Shown: positions 1-11,358 of the stretch, in pieces | Layout of the letters: every line of letters begins with the position of its first letter | How positions within the stretch are numbered: position 1 is the stretch's first letter | Assembly (NCBI GenBank): GCA_009731375.1 | Contig: BJOX01000032.1 | Coordinates: 448,727-512,726 of the forward strand | Reading direction: 5' to 3' | Length of the DNA: 64,000 nucleotides | Source of the DNA: Paulinella micropora | Lineage: Eukaryota > Cercozoa > Imbricatea > Euglyphida | Position numbers and translations under genes: made by a program | Notes under the pieces: generated by a model | The model's database searches: none | What the model was told of the DNA's origin: nothing | Seen by the model: the letters and a program-made list of their open reading frames with translations, nothing else

Positions 1-1140
1 GCTCTAGACGCACAGTTCAAGGCTTTTGAGGCTTTTTGCATGGACTTCAAGTCCAAGTCTCAACTTTCCCTTCAAGGGAACCGATACATCCTTCTCATTA
101 AGGAAGTGAAAGCCCGTTTTTCGTTTAAGCTCTATTTCCCTTCAAGAGAGGCCCAACTTTACGTCCCATGGGTGATTAGGTCTTTGCCTTCTTTGAGAGG
201 CAGACCGGCGTGAAGATGAAGCAAATCAGGTTGGATGGAGAGTTTATCGCATCTGACTTTGTCGAGTATTGCAATCAACACGGCATCATAATGAAGCACA
301 CCACCCCTGGTGAGCCCCGTTCCAATTCTGTTCGGAAGAGGCTGAGAAAGCCGAACACGCAATTCGTATGGTCACCCCAAACCCCAGTGGACCGTACAAA
401 GGCAAATCCCCGTACGAAATTACGCTAGCACGCAAATTTCCACTCGATTTCCTACGACCTATCGGTTGCCTCGCTTTCGTTCGCTTCCAGAAAGCACAAC
501 AACGTCCCATGGCAAAACCAGGCGTCCTTACCAGCTTCAACATTTTTCGCCGAACTTACCGGATTTTGCTTCACGGTACACGGAAAATCGTAGAGGCTAG
601 AAACGTGAAGTTTGACGTCTGGCAACGAGGCTATGGTGCCAACGTTCTGCAACATCCTTGGGAGTTTGATGGTCCACCCATTCCACAACCCAACCCCGAC
701 ACGGTTGCCAAGGTTGAAAAGGTTCACGATCCGGAAGTGGACGAAGTCGTCCAACCGTCACCTCCGTCGCCACCTTCCGACCCGGACTCCGACGACGACG
801 AAGAAAACGGACACGAACCCTTTCCTTTCCCGCGCGATCAACCCCAGCCTCCTCAGCCACCAGTGCCCCCTCAACAACTCGGCCCCCCGCCTCCCGTCGA
901 AGTTCAGACGAGTGCTCGCGTTCAACGCCCCGCCTCACATTCGCAACTCGGCCTACGTAGTGCTCTTGGTCCCCCTGCCCGTCGTTCCCTACGATTTGCT
1001 GCAAGCCCAGCCGGTTCCAGACGTGCTGCAACCCACCGACTAGGCACAGCACAGCATGTCCACGCATCCCCACTTGCCCCCCGTGACATCAACAACTCCA
1101 TATCTGCTTCCAACATCATCTCATCCCCCAGAGAGAGAAA
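1..1140 (+). pseudogene. Copia-1 integrase core and C-terminal region, decayed
   Basis: Integrase inserts cDNA into the host genome. The piece with motif QIRLDGEF (about 215-250) carries the second catalytic Asp; the same motif in Copia-3 is QIRCDGEF. The segment that should hold the catalytic Glu is missing: after GEPRSNSV the reading jumps to IRMVTP, a deletion of roughly 60 residues relative to Copia-3. From 368 a second frame reads the conserved KGKSPYE, FLRPIGCLAF and RNVKFD blocks that end copia integrases. At least two frame changes occur. A proline-rich, acidic linker (about 700-1140) follows. Confidence 0.8.
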
Positions 1141-1403
1141 GCAAACACCTCAACAACACGCAACACACTCTGTTCGTCTTGTCGTTGATCAGTCTTTGCT
1201 GCCTTGGGATGACTGTGATGATGGAGCTGGTATTGTCAATCTAGGGGTTAGCAACAGTCTTGAACTTGCTGACACGATCAAACCATACAAAAACGATGAA
1301 CCTTTCTGTTTCTTTACTCGTGCTTTACATATCCCCAAAAAAGACATAGTAAATACATCTGTTCCCAGAGGTAGTAGCAGCACGAAAGAGAGAAATAGAG
1401 GGC

Positions 1404-2888
1404 TTGTTCAAAGCTGGTTGTTTTCGTTGGGTACCTCGTGCTATCGCCTATCGTGCCAACATCAAACCAATCCACACAGGATTTGTTGCTGTCAAGATAG
1501 ACGAAGCAACAGGTCAGCAGAAATACAAAAGTAGGCTTGTTGTGTTTGGCAATATCATGTCACCATACAAACACTACTCAACCTACGACAAGTCCGCACC
1601 CGTCTGTTCGCACATGGCCTTACTTACTGTTCCATCCCTTTCAGCTGCACTCAACCTTGATTTCGATCTAATCGACTTTACACAAGCATACAGTCAAGCT
1701 GACATGATAGACGTAGTTTATGCCATCCCCCCAGACGACTTCGAGGATTTTCGAAATCCCGAACGTCCAGAGAATGACATATTGGAATTACTCAAAGCCC
1801 TCTATGGCTCACCCCAAGCTGGCAGACGCTGGCACGACAAGGTTGCCCGCAAGCTTGGTTACACTCAGTCCACCATAGAGGCTTGCATGTTCTTTATCAA
1901 GAACAATTCCAAAACGTTTTCCCCTCCGTTCCTGAAAGACCCCAACTCTTTGCGCTGGGTTCTTTTGTTGCGAACTGACGAAAGAGACACGAGCCAAGTC
2001 GAGGTTCTACGCAAACGACTGACGGAAGAGAAATTGAACTTCACAGTTCATTCTCAAACCAAATTCTTTTGCGGCCTCCAGTTCAAACGTACCCCTAAGG
2101 GTTTGTTAGTCCATCAACGCTCTTATACGCGTGGCCTTCTTGAGGACCACGGCTTTGCCCAGGCAAATCCAGTCCCCACACCAGCCACTACACAAGAGCC
2201 CACTCCCGCATCTGCCAACGCACACTTGCGTAAATGGACTCTACCCACCCTTGTCGGTGAGTTTACTTGGCTCTCCACCCAAACACGCCCTGACATATCT
2301 TTTGCGACCAATAACCTTTCTGTGTTTTCACATCACAAACCAAACGTAGCATACAGCATGGCAGCACGTATTTTACGCTATTTTCGGAATGATGAACGAG
2401 GTTTATTTTTCCCGTACAACGTTGATATGTCAACGCTGCGTCTTTCTCATTGGGCTGACGCAATGTTAGGTTGTTGCAAGTTCACCAAGCGCTCAAGAAG
2501 CGGTGACCTCCATGAGCTCACCGCTCCTGTGCACTGGGAGAGCAAGCGTCAACCTACCGTTGCAACATCAACCCAGATCTCAGAAACTATGGCCATGTCG
2601 AACACAGCACGCACAGCCATAGCTCTACAGCATCTACTGATAACAGAACTTAACGTTCCCATATCTTTGCCCACCCCTTTGATGGCCGACAACCGCGGCG
2701 CTATCAGCTCTTCAACGAATGGCATGGGAAGTCCCCGCGCTCGGCATCTGGATCTCCGGCATCACTACATCGTCGAAACGGTACGAGAAGGCCGACTTAC
2801 CCCGAGATACGTGAAGACCGCCGAGAATCGAGCGGACATCTTCACCAAGGCCCTCCCAGCACCCGCCCATCGCAATTTCAACAACTAG
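1404..2888 (+). CDS. Copia-1 reverse transcriptase / RNase H
   Basis: RT and RNase H copy element RNA into cDNA. Visible RT blocks: the KSRLVVFGN start block; the motif A equivalent IDFTQAYSQADM; and LYGSPQAGRRWHD. The expected active site reads LLLRTDERD where Copia-2 and Copia-3 have LLLRTDDLL and LLLKTDDML, so the second catalytic Asp is lost and the following residues differ. RNase H shows SHWADAMLGCC, SISETMA-like and RHLDLRHHYI blocks and ends with the copia-typical tail DIFTKALPAP. The reading is open for 494 residues but begins inside the polyprotein, so no start codon is assigned. Probably inactive. Confidence 0.85.
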   Translation: MFKAGCFRWVPRAIAYRANIKPIHTGFVAVKIDEATGQQKYKSRLVVFGNIMSPYKHYSTYDKSAPVCSHMALLTVPSLSAALNLDFDLIDFTQAYSQADMIDVVYAIPPDDFEDFRNPERPENDILELLKALYGSPQAGRRWHDKVARKLGYTQSTIEACMFFIKNNSKTFSPPFLKDPNSLRWVLLLRTDERDTSQVEVLRKRLTEEKLNFTVHSQTKFFCGLQFKRTPKGLLVHQRSYTRGLLEDHGFAQANPVPTPATTQEPTPASANAHLRKWTLPTLVGEFTWLSTQTRPDISFATNNLSVFSHHKPNVAYSMAARILRYFRNDERGLFFPYNVDMSTLRLSHWADAMLGCCKFTKRSRSGDLHELTAPVHWESKRQPTVATSTQISETMAMSNTARTAIALQHLLITELNVPISLPTPLMADNRGAISSSTNGMGSPRARHLDLRHHYIVETVREGRLTPRYVKTAENRADIFTKALPAPAHRNFNN

Positions 2889-5399
2889 TTGACCGTCCCG
2901 CTGACAAGTACATGCGCCCGGACGAAGATGCACTCCCGCGCATGCCCCGCCTGCAATCCGTCATCCCTAAGCTGGGACAATTCGCGACCAAGCGCCCCCA
3001 TCGAAAAGCAAAGAAGGCCAATCCCGTCTGACCGCTTTCAAAGACTAATGTTACAGCCGCATTCTAGATTTAGCTCAACTAATAATAGCTATTCACGAAC
3101 GCACCCGTTGACTGATGTTACTCCTTGCATTTCATCGCAATTCGTAATTATGTGACATTCAACATGTCCGACTGCAACTAACCTCAGCAGTGTAATATGA
3201 ACTAGGGACAATAATCCGATTTCGCTGTCTAGCGTAACCCTGTTAATTCCTAAATACCAGAATAGAGTACTGAACGTAATTAGATGTTATACTCATATTT
3301 CTGAATGTTAATGTTAAATTTCATATCATGATTACGCTTTCCCCTTCATGAACATACTTATACATGACTTATTCTTTTTCACAAACTATATCTCATGCGC
3401 CACCGCAAATGTTCATCCTTTATATTCGTATTAGGATATACTGTCCGGGGGGAGTGTTATTATCATATTCATATATTATATGCTTCGGATTTCCCTCATA
3501 ATGTATTAAATACATCAGTAACGGTTATTATAATTCCTGTAATTAACGGATAATTTAAGCGACTCTGAATAATGTTTTCCATATCGCTACCTGTATTTTG
3601 CCACTTTACATGTGCAATTTCCAATATCTGACAAATAACTTTTAGCGTATTAACCGGTGTGATTAGTCCAACGACTTCACATCTCTAAACTGACCTAGCT
3701 TGGTACCTTTTGCCTAATCATATGTCTCAGCTAACCGTTCGTCCCGTAACTTCTATAGGCAATAGACAATATCGGCAGGCACGCTCCCAAGCAGGCACGG
3801 GGTCAGTTCAGAGAGCGGTTTCTACCCTTTGTCGTCATCAGATATCGAAACTTATATCTAATCCTCACTTTCGGTACAACATTTTCTCTGGAAATCACTG
3901 ACAAATTTTGAAGTCACAATTGCGCACGAACTTCACTTAATCATTACTATGCTAAGTTTAGTAACAAAGTATAATAAGTTGGACAGTACTAATTTGCAAT
4001 CAAATCTCAATTTCTGTGTAGTAATTTTGCGTTTCATGAAAGTTGCTTACATATCGTTACAAGACATATTTGATTTGTGTATCATCATGCGAAAATTATG
4101 AAGTTCATACAAGTCGTTATGTCATTTCAATAGTAGTAGACCTGTAAGGCAGGCAGTGAGTATGACTCACTATCAAGTATGTTAGTTATCATTATGGAAC
4201 TATAATTAGCGAGTATGCACCTCTCAGCTATCATTTAATCATAAATTTTATTTGAAAATAAGCATAAATCGTAACGGCTGTTTTTCAAATAATTCATGAA
4301 AAAGTTGATAAGTCAGATAGGTTGCATACAATAAATGTAGCAATTAGGCGCAGCAGAACGAGCGGCAACTGCTGCCGATGTTACGGAGGCTCGCTGAAGC
4401 ATTGGACTCGCACGACCCCCCCTTAGCTTCCTTTATGCCTTCACCGCGCTGATGAAAGAGCGTTCATCGACCACCCGATGGCCAACGCGACGAATGACTA
4501 TTGCCGACAGCTAAAGACGAACTTAATCATCGCACGAACATTGCCTCGACCGATCGCACCTATGGCGACGACCGACGCGACGACCGCCTCGTGACCCGAG
4601 TCTCAAAGTTGCGAGGTGTAACTCGAAGAATTACGCCCACTTGCGGCAATGTTGCGAAGTTGAAAACGTATTGACTAATTAATGGCCCGTACATCAATCA
4701 ATGCGTTAATCGAACGTGGCGACAGCGCTGTACTAAATGCACACGCGAAACTAACGATCGAAGGCGATTATACAGACCTCAGGGGGAGGTCACGTCAAAT
4801 TTTCTTAATTGCAGTCACGTAATATTACTGTTCAGTTACACTTCGTTCTGCGTGACAAATTTCTATATTTACTCGTAATATTAATGTAGTTGTTACAATC
4901 ATTACGCTTCGCCACTAATGCACGTAAATATTGAATTAAGGGGGAGCGTTGCATCCGCTTTCATTTTGTAATTAGATATTAACGTTTTTCCATTTTACTT
5001 ATATCAGAATGGTCCGACAGTACTTACCTTTTATTAACTACGATTACCATTTTTCTATTTATGGATAATCAATGACGTAGGAATTATTTCTAGAAAGTCA
5101 GCTAACAGTCATCCATTACGTCGACCATAATCTAATAGTAGTGACGTGTCACGTCGATAGCGTAAAGTGTATATTGATTGTATATTCAGTAAAGTTCCGT
5201 TCGTATTGGTGGGAAGTGCCGAAGGGATTAAATACTCACCGGTAATCAATCTGCCGGAATTACTGTTCTCACGAACTATCCGACAATTGATTAGTAGGTT
5301 ATCAGTGTTACCGGATTCATCTCCGTGACACGCCTCTGCATCGCAATTCGTTTTCGGTCACTAAGTTCAGACTTAAGTTTATTCGGTTCAATACGGGTT
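2889..5399. other. AT-rich non-coding tract, probable decayed LTR remnants
   Basis: No convincing coding sequence. Three G-tracts resemble retrotransposon polypurine tracts: 3446-3454, 4781-4788 and 4938-4946. The first lies 560 bp after Copia-1 pol and is followed by TGTTATTATC, a plausible LTR start. About 4340-4660 is more GC-rich and shows no recognisable ORF. I could not pair LTRs here by eye. Confidence 0.4.
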
Positions 5400-5547
5400 T
5401 TATCGTTGGCCAAGATCGGCCAACTCACCTCTAGTGACGCTCCCTTGGTTCCCCGGGTGGGACGGGAGGTCTACTTGGTGCTGTGATGTAGGTACTCGTA
5501 GACATGGCATGTCGGTCGCTCCGTGGGCTCCCTGGATGGGGCGGAGG

Positions 5548-5766
5548 TTAAACTTCAAACATAAGGTCGAAAGCCATATATTTAATAAAGACAATGAACA
5601 GATAGAGGCAGCATCGGCCCATGCCGGGTGCAAAGGAAAGATCACTAGCCGCACTCGCTATGGGTTTAGGACTAATATTAGCAAAATATGAAAAGCACTG
5701 AAACTCGCACTCGCCGTGCACGCATATGTCCTAGCCAGGTTTGCCACCCGGCACTACCCAGGCCCA
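5548..5766 (-). repeat. Split direct repeat B2 of the YR element
   Basis: A 219-bp sequence repeated almost perfectly at 6147-6365, offset 599 bp. Both copies start with TTAAACTTCAAACATAAGG on the plus strand and end at CACTACCCAGGCCCA. In element orientation this is the 3'-terminal repeat. Confidence 0.85.
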
Positions 5767-5798
5767 ATACTCATAACAAATAAAGGGTGGGAGGGAGA

Positions 5799-6120
5799 GA
5801 ACACAAAAAACGAAATCGAAATCGAGACGATTTGTGAATTCAAAGACATCCAACTGAGAGAGCTTCCCTAAATAGAAGAATGCCCCAAACTTCCATAAAG
5901 GCAATAAAAAGGAAAGCGCTATATAAAACTGGAAACTAGCAAAGGCAAACTTTAAGGCAGCAGAAAGCAAATGCCATAACATAAATAAATAAAGCAAAAG
6001 TAACCGCTACTGGAAAAGCCTATGCAAAATAAAAAGCTTAACCGTCGCCCGGCAGCCGGCTGCGACCATTCTTCTTAAAGTCTAACAATAGTAAAAACGT
6101 GCCGTGTTTACTTACATTAA
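5799..6120 (-). repeat. Split direct repeat A2 (copy of the 5' leader A1)
   Basis: Reverse complement of 46209-46530 over about 322 bp with few differences. In YR elements with split direct repeats the internal A2 copies the 5' terminal A1 and is used to rebuild full termini during replication. A 30-bp piece ending in GCCGTGTTTACTTACATTAA is duplicated at 6099-6150, at the junction with B1. Confidence 0.85.
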
Positions 6121-6146
6121 ACTTCAAAATGCCGTGTTTACTTACA

Positions 6147-6365
6147 TTAAACTTCAAACATAAGGTCGAAAGCCATATATTTAATAAAGACAATGAACAG
6201 ATAGAGGCAGCATCGGCCCATGCCGGGTGCAAAGGAAAGATCACTAGCCGCACTCGCTATGGGTTTAGGACTAATATTAGCAAAATATGAAAAGCACTGA
6301 AACTCGCACTCGCCGTGCACGCATATGTCCTAGCCAGGTTTGCCACCCGGCACTACCCAGGCCCA
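6147..6365 (-). repeat. Split direct repeat B1 of the YR element
   Basis: Direct repeat partner of 5548-5766. It lies 18 bp downstream of the recombinase stop codon (6384), as expected for B1. Confidence 0.85.
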
Positions 6366-6383
6366 CCCAGGGCCGAAATGTCT

Positions 6384-7379
6384 CTATCGTTCAAAATTGC
6401 TAACTAGACTGCGTTGCTCCAACATGATCTCACCCCGCGGCGTCTCAATATATCGCTTGAAGCAGTCCGACGACCAACGTCCAGCACGCATGATCGCCAA
6501 GTCCGACGCACCTGCCAACTTCAGCTACTTTGCTCCACCTCTTCGCAGAGAAATACCGTTGAACCGAGACCAGTCGTCGACCCCCGACTGGACCAAGAGC
6601 TGGCGAGCTCCCGCCAGGAACTTCTCCCTGGTAACCATCTCACCGCTCGCCCATCGAAACATGGCTTGAGCCTTCCCCCGATTGAGCCCAGCGGAAAACA
6701 ACGAAGACTCATAGCGCTGAAACCAGAAAACAGGCGAAAGAATCACCAAGTCCAGATCAGCCAGCCATACATCCAACCCTCCCCTGAACGGATCGGTCTT
6801 GGAACCGTCAAGGTTGATACACAAAAAGCTTTCATCTCTCTCAGAAAATAACGTGCAGTGCATACGTCTCAAAACTCGGGCATGTCGCTTAGGACCCGAG
6901 ACAACCAACTCACCGATTCGGAAAAGTCCCATCACTCCCCACACCATGATGATGCAGAGAACGATCAGATCATGCTTTTCGCGCGGGCTCATGCCCCCCT
7001 CAGCCAAACGTCTCACAGCAAAAGTCACAACCGTCTTGAGGAGATCAACAGTAAGGGTCAAACGGTTGTCATTGCCCTTTTTCTTGCTCCTCTTGATGCC
7101 GCGCCAACATCGCTCAACATGGTAATTCCTCAGAGGGTCTGCTTGCCCATGCGCCAAACAAAAATTACGGATGCCGTACAGATACACCTTCAGTGTCCCC
7201 ACCGACACCTGCCCGATGATGTACGTCATGAAAAGTACAAGGAGGGCCGGGTCAGGCTTCCACCAGCGGATCAGCCAGCCATCAGTCTCGAACGTGCTTG
7301 CAAAGCCCTTGAGCCGGTTGACCCCCGATGCATAGCTGCGGCTCGTGCTGTATGCCAGTCCGCCAGCCAGGTAGCCCAC
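6384..7379 (-). pseudogene. Tyrosine recombinase of the YR retrotransposon
   Basis: YRs integrate the circular cDNA of DIRS-order elements without target duplications. The N-terminal part has a SAM-like fold pattern (residues 1-110). Box I shows GLFRIGELV, with the catalytic Arg. Box II shows ISLRRGGA, where the usual His before SLRRGG is replaced. It continues past an in-frame TAG (6525-6527) to GRWSSDCFKRYIE with the nucleophilic Tyr, ending at a TAG at 6384-6386. The single stop codon would truncate the enzyme before the Tyr, so this copy is inactive. Length about 330 residues is normal for the family. Confidence 0.88.
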
Positions 7380-7390
7380 TGCCTCCTTGA

Positions 7391-8098
7391 TTAGCCAGTC
7401 AGCGGTCTTGGACGCCGGGTGGCCCTCAAACCAAGAACGAAAGATCCCCCGCTCGCTTGAAGGCGCGCCGCCTTCTCCACCTGACCACGAGCCAGGACAT
7501 CGACAATATGCAAGCGCTCTCTCTCAGCTCTAAAGGCAAGCACGCTAATATTCCGCTCCGCAAACAGCCACAAGTAAATATCAAGAATAGCTTGCATGCC
7601 GGGCGTAGGCGAATGCGCTTTAGCAATGCATGAGCAGGCAGGCGCGCAGTCTCCAACCACACAAAAACGCACACACACCGTCAACATATGCACCTCCCAA
7701 ACTGCCTGCAAATATTTGAAAAGCTCTCTACGCGATGCAGCATCTTCGCCCGACTCAACTACACAGAGCTCCTCATCCTCCCATCTCCACTCTTCTGACA
7801 AAAAGGATCCTTGTCCGACTCCATCTGAGACGACTAGCCACGCGCGGCCAAACTGCGAACCCTTGCACCGGTTCGCATCGGCCCAGATGGTCGTGCACTT
7901 CTCCTCGTTCTGCCATACCAACGTGTCCTGGTTGAATGCCCCCGTACGCTGCATGTCAGCAATCGAGAAAGCTCCTTCAGTTCGCCGCAACAACCCAGCA
8001 GCCCATGCTGCCCCGTTTTGGACTCTGCCGCTAACTCGACCGCCATTGGATCCGCGACGCAACATCGCTGCATGGCACTCATGCATGTCTCCGACCAA
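7391..8098 (-). CDS. RNase H-like C-terminal part of YR element pol
   Basis: Lies between the RT and recombinase on the same strand, where DIRS-order elements carry RNase H. TTIWADANRCKG resembles the first catalytic block of RNase H (Asp in a beta-strand, then Gly). Later blocks include FLSEEWRWED and a C-terminal region with HIVDVLARGQ, similar to the H..AD..SR end of retroelement RNase H. It is separated from RT (8126) by a frame change. The domain call rests on position and short motifs. Confidence 0.6.
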   Translation of the reverse strand: MVGDMHECHAAMLRRGSNGGRVSGRVQNGAAWAAGLLRRTEGAFSIADMQRTGAFNQDTLVWQNEEKCTTIWADANRCKGSQFGRAWLVVSDGVGQGSFLSEEWRWEDEELCVVESGEDAASRRELFKYLQAVWEVHMLTVCVRFCVVGDCAPACSCIAKAHSPTPGMQAILDIYLWLFAERNISVLAFRAERERLHIVDVLARGQVEKAARLQASGGSFVLGLRATRRPRPLTG

Positions 8099-8125
8099 CG
8101 GCCTGAGCCACGCAATGACTGCCGC

Positions 8126-8816
8126 CTACCACGTTAGCAGGCCTTTGAAAGAAGCGTAGTCGTCCACCGACGTCCATGATGCCTCAGCAAGCGCGTCCAG
8201 GCGCGGGATGACGATGTTCATCCTCTTGCTCGGCATGGTCACCAACCATCGAACCGTGTCAAAGTCCCATCCCAGGAACGAATACTGCTGTCCGCAAAAG
8301 ACCTCGTGCAACTCTATGACTATGCTGCTGAAAAAGTCCTTCAGCCTCTGCAAGCGCTTGCTGGCCACTCGTCCGTCCTTGGCTTGGGAGACGAGGTTGT
8401 CCAAGTAATTGTCAAAGAGTACCGCGGCCTGACCGGGCAGATGCTCTGCTATGATCCGCAGCAAGGCCATGAACCTGGCAAAGTTGTTACCCGCCGATAC
8501 TTGACCGAACTTGCCACAGAGTTCAAGAAAGAAATAGCGCTTGCCGTCATTGTCCCATGCAGCTGAGACTTGCTGGTAGAGGTCCTCCGCTCTCACGCCG
8601 ATTTGCCGGTATGCGTCCTTGATGTCTCCGCCGAAACCAAAACAACGCCGGCCTAGTCTAGCGATATTGGCCACGTGCTGAGCGAAAGTGAAATATGTCA
8701 CTCCGTCGTCCATCCGTGGAGTAAGGTCATTGATGGACACGCCGCGTGGGTACGACGCGTGATTGATATTGCGTATAGCGTCTGACACAGAGTCCCACTT
8801 GCTTTTGGAATCGCAA
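8126..8816 (-). pseudogene. YR element reverse transcriptase
   Basis: RT of the DIRS order. Upstream GPFDRPPFPNA and FAIPKS, then PRGVSINDLTP (start block), GGDIKDAYRQIGV (motif A with catalytic Asp), FGQVSAGNNFARFM (motif B region) and LFDNYLDNLVS at the motif C position, where YVDD or YIDD is expected. The second Asp of motif C therefore reads Asn. FLGWDFDT matches the RT thumb-proximal block. A one-base indel near 8810 joins this frame to the upstream region. Likely catalytically dead. Confidence 0.82.
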
Positions 8817-8818
8817 AC

Positions 8819-9840
8819 TCATACGCCACGACTGCCTGGTGCGTTCGGAAAGGGCGGCCGGTCGAACGGCCCCAAAGCTTTGCCCTCTGCCACCCTCTCA
8901 TTCACCGCTTTCCATCGTTTCGCCTTGACTTCCGCCGTACCTTGGCGGGAATAGTCTCGCAAGAACTCTCCCACGCCTCGGTATCCCGTGGACTGCGCCG
9001 CACATGCCGCTCGGAACCACTCTTTCTCTGCGCTCGACAGATGCTTGCAATTGTCTGCTAAAGCTGCCAACACCCGGAGCCTCAGCGCTGTCTTGTACGT
9101 GGTTATCTCTCCCTCGAAAAATGGAAGTTTGATTCGTGGCTCTTGCCGGACTCGGCGTCGTCTCGGGAGGACTATCAGTTCAATGACCTCACGCCCCCGG
9201 CCGCGCACCGCGCGAAAGTCTGCAAGCACGATCCTCTGCATCGACTCCGGGGGGGGGGTCGCCCAGTGTCTTTCTCTGAGTCCCCGGCCCACCAACAGTG
9301 CGTTGCCCAGGGCGCCCCCACCCAGTCGCTGATGCTACTCGGTGCCGCGGTAAGGATCACCACCTTCGCCTTGATGAAAAGCTCGATATCTGCTCGGGCA
9401 GCAGTTGCTTCCCACGGCATCCACCAGAACGACAGCCATGGTTGCGCGCGCTCGTCCTTTGGCGCCCCAAAGTCCGGGACCGGCGGCTGGTCCACTCTTG
9501 CCGCGCCCGCAAAGGCATCTGGTACCTCGACTGCACCTAAGTTCTTGGGGATAAAAACAAACTTGACCGAGGCGCCCATAGCCTCTTCCGCCTCATGCTT
9601 CACCCTCTCCCACACACACGGCGAAAAAGGGCGTAAATTGAAAGCGGGCCTCGCGCCGAGGCGTTCGCGGTTTGACAACGGCACGGACGCCCCGGCGCGA
9701 TGCCAAGCCAACGAAGGAAGAGGGGGAGAACAGATTGCCGCGCCGGCCATCCGAGGGGCAGAGGCAGACGCAATGGCAGCAGCAGCAGCAACAGCACAAG
9801 CAGCAGACGCAGAGGTAGAAGCACAAGCAGCAGCAGCAGC
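8819..9840 (-). pseudogene. N-terminal part of YR element ORF2, frameshifted
   Basis: Two overlapping minus frames give continuous, non-repetitive coding sequence leading into RT. The upstream frame covers about 9840-9255 (FVFIPKNLGAVEV, DKDTG-like end) and the downstream frame 9295-8819 (RIKLPFFEGEITTYKTALRL, ending GKALGPFDRPPFPNA just before RT). The switch falls at a run of ten G at about 9249-9258, a classical site for slippage or sequencing error. No known domain recognised upstream of RT. Confidence 0.6.
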
Positions 9841-11358
9841 CGCCGCAGAAGACGAAGAAGAAGAAGGAGAAGAAGGAGAAGAAGAAGAAGAAGAAGAAGA
9901 AGAAGAAGAAGAAGAAGAAGAAGAAGAAGAAGAAGAAGAAGAAGAAGAAGAAGAAGAAGAAGAAGAAGAAGAAGAAGAAAGGGGAAGGAGAAGGGGAAGG
10001 AGAAGAAGAAGAAGAAGAAGAAGAAGAAGAAGAAGAAGAAGAAGAAGAAGAAGACGAAGAAGACGAAGAAGAAGAAGAAGAAGAAGAAGAAGAAGAAGAA
10101 GAAGAAGAAGAAGAAGAAGAAGAACGAATAGAAGGAGAAGAAAGAATAGAAGGAGCAGAAGAAAGAAAAGAAGGAGAAGAAAGGATAGAGGGAGAAGAAA
10201 GGATAGAGGGAGAAGAAAGGATGGAAGGAGAAAAAAGAATAGAAGGATAAGAAGGAAAAGAAGAAGAAGAAGGAATAGGAGAAGAAGGAGAAGAAAGAAT
10301 AGAAGGAGAAGGAGAAGAAAGAATAGAAGTAGAAAGAGAAGAAAGAATAAAAGGAGAAAGAGTAGAATGAGAAGAAGAGGAAGGAATAGCAGGAGAAGAA
10401 AGAATAGAAGGAGAAGGAGAAGAAATGATAGAAGGGAAAGAAGAAGAAAGGGTAGAGGGAGAAGGAGAAGAAAGAATAGAAGGAGAAAAAGAAATAGAAG
10501 GAGAGAGAGAAGCGAGAATAGAAGGAGAAGGAGAAGAAAGAACAGAAAGAGAAGAAGAAAGAATGGAAGGAGAAGGAGAAGAAAGAATAGATGGACAAGG
10601 AGAAGAAATAATAGAAGGAGAAGAACGAGTAGAATGAGAAGAAGAAGAAAGAATAGAAGGAGAAGAAAGAGTGGGAGGAAAAGGGGAAGAAAGAATAGAA
10701 GGAGAGGGAGAAGAAAAGATAGAAGGAGAAGGAGGAGAAAGGACAGACGGAGAAGAAAGAATAGAAGGAGAAGAAAGAATAGAAAGAGAGGGAGAAGAAA
10801 GCATAGAAAGAGAGGGAGAAGAAAGAAAAGAAAGAGAAGGAGAGGGAGAAGAAAGGATAGAAGGAGAAGCGAGAAGGAGAAGAAAGAATAGGAGGAGAAG
10901 GAGAAGAAAGAATAGGAGGAGAAGGAGAAGAAAGAATAGAAGGCGAAGAAAGACAAGAAGGAGAAGGAGAAGAAAGAATAGAAGGCGAAGAAAGACAAGA
11001 AGGAGAAGGAGAAGAGAGAATAAGAGAAGGAGAAGAACGAATAGAAGGAGAAAGAGAAGTAGAAGAAAGAATAGAAGGAGAAGGAGAAGAAAAAGCAGAA
11101 TGAGAAGCAAGAATAGAAGGAGAAGAAAGAATAGAAGGAGAAGAAAGAAAAGAAAAAGGAGGAGCAGAAGGAGAAAAGAGAATAGAAGGAGAAGGAGACG
11201 AGAGAATAGAAGAAGAAGAGAGAACAGGAGGAGAAGGAGAAGAAAGAATAGAAGGAGAAGGAGAAGAAAGAATAGAAGGAGGAGGAGAAGAAAGAACAGA
11301 AGGAGGAGAAGGAAAAGAAAGAACAGAAGCAGAAGAAACGGAATAGAAGGGGAGGGAG
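9841..11358 (-). repeat. GAA / GAAGGAGAA purine minisatellite inside the YR element
   Basis: Nearly pure GAA trinucleotides at 9860-10130, then a diverged 15-18-bp purine repeat (AGAAAGAATAGAAGGAGA type) to 11358. On the minus strand one frame reads as a long Ser-rich repeat (PSILSSP units) and others as Leu or Phe runs. The same PSILSSP coding repeat resumes at 19709 beyond Copia-2, so the tract was one unit before Copia-2 inserted. Confidence 0.85.

Larger units (their letters stand above)
1..2888 (+). mobile_element. Copia-1, 5'-truncated Ty1/copia retrotransposon
   Basis: The order integrase, reverse transcriptase, RNase H on one strand is diagnostic of Ty1/copia. The window starts inside integrase, so gag, protease and the 5' LTR lie outside. 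Protein similarity to Copia-2 (11359-19708) and Copia-3 (48002 onward) in this window is obvious throughout pol. The element is dead: several frame changes, a deletion in integrase and a damaged RT active site. A G-rich tract at 3446-3454 is a candidate polypurine tract marking the start of a 3' LTR. Confidence 0.9.
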
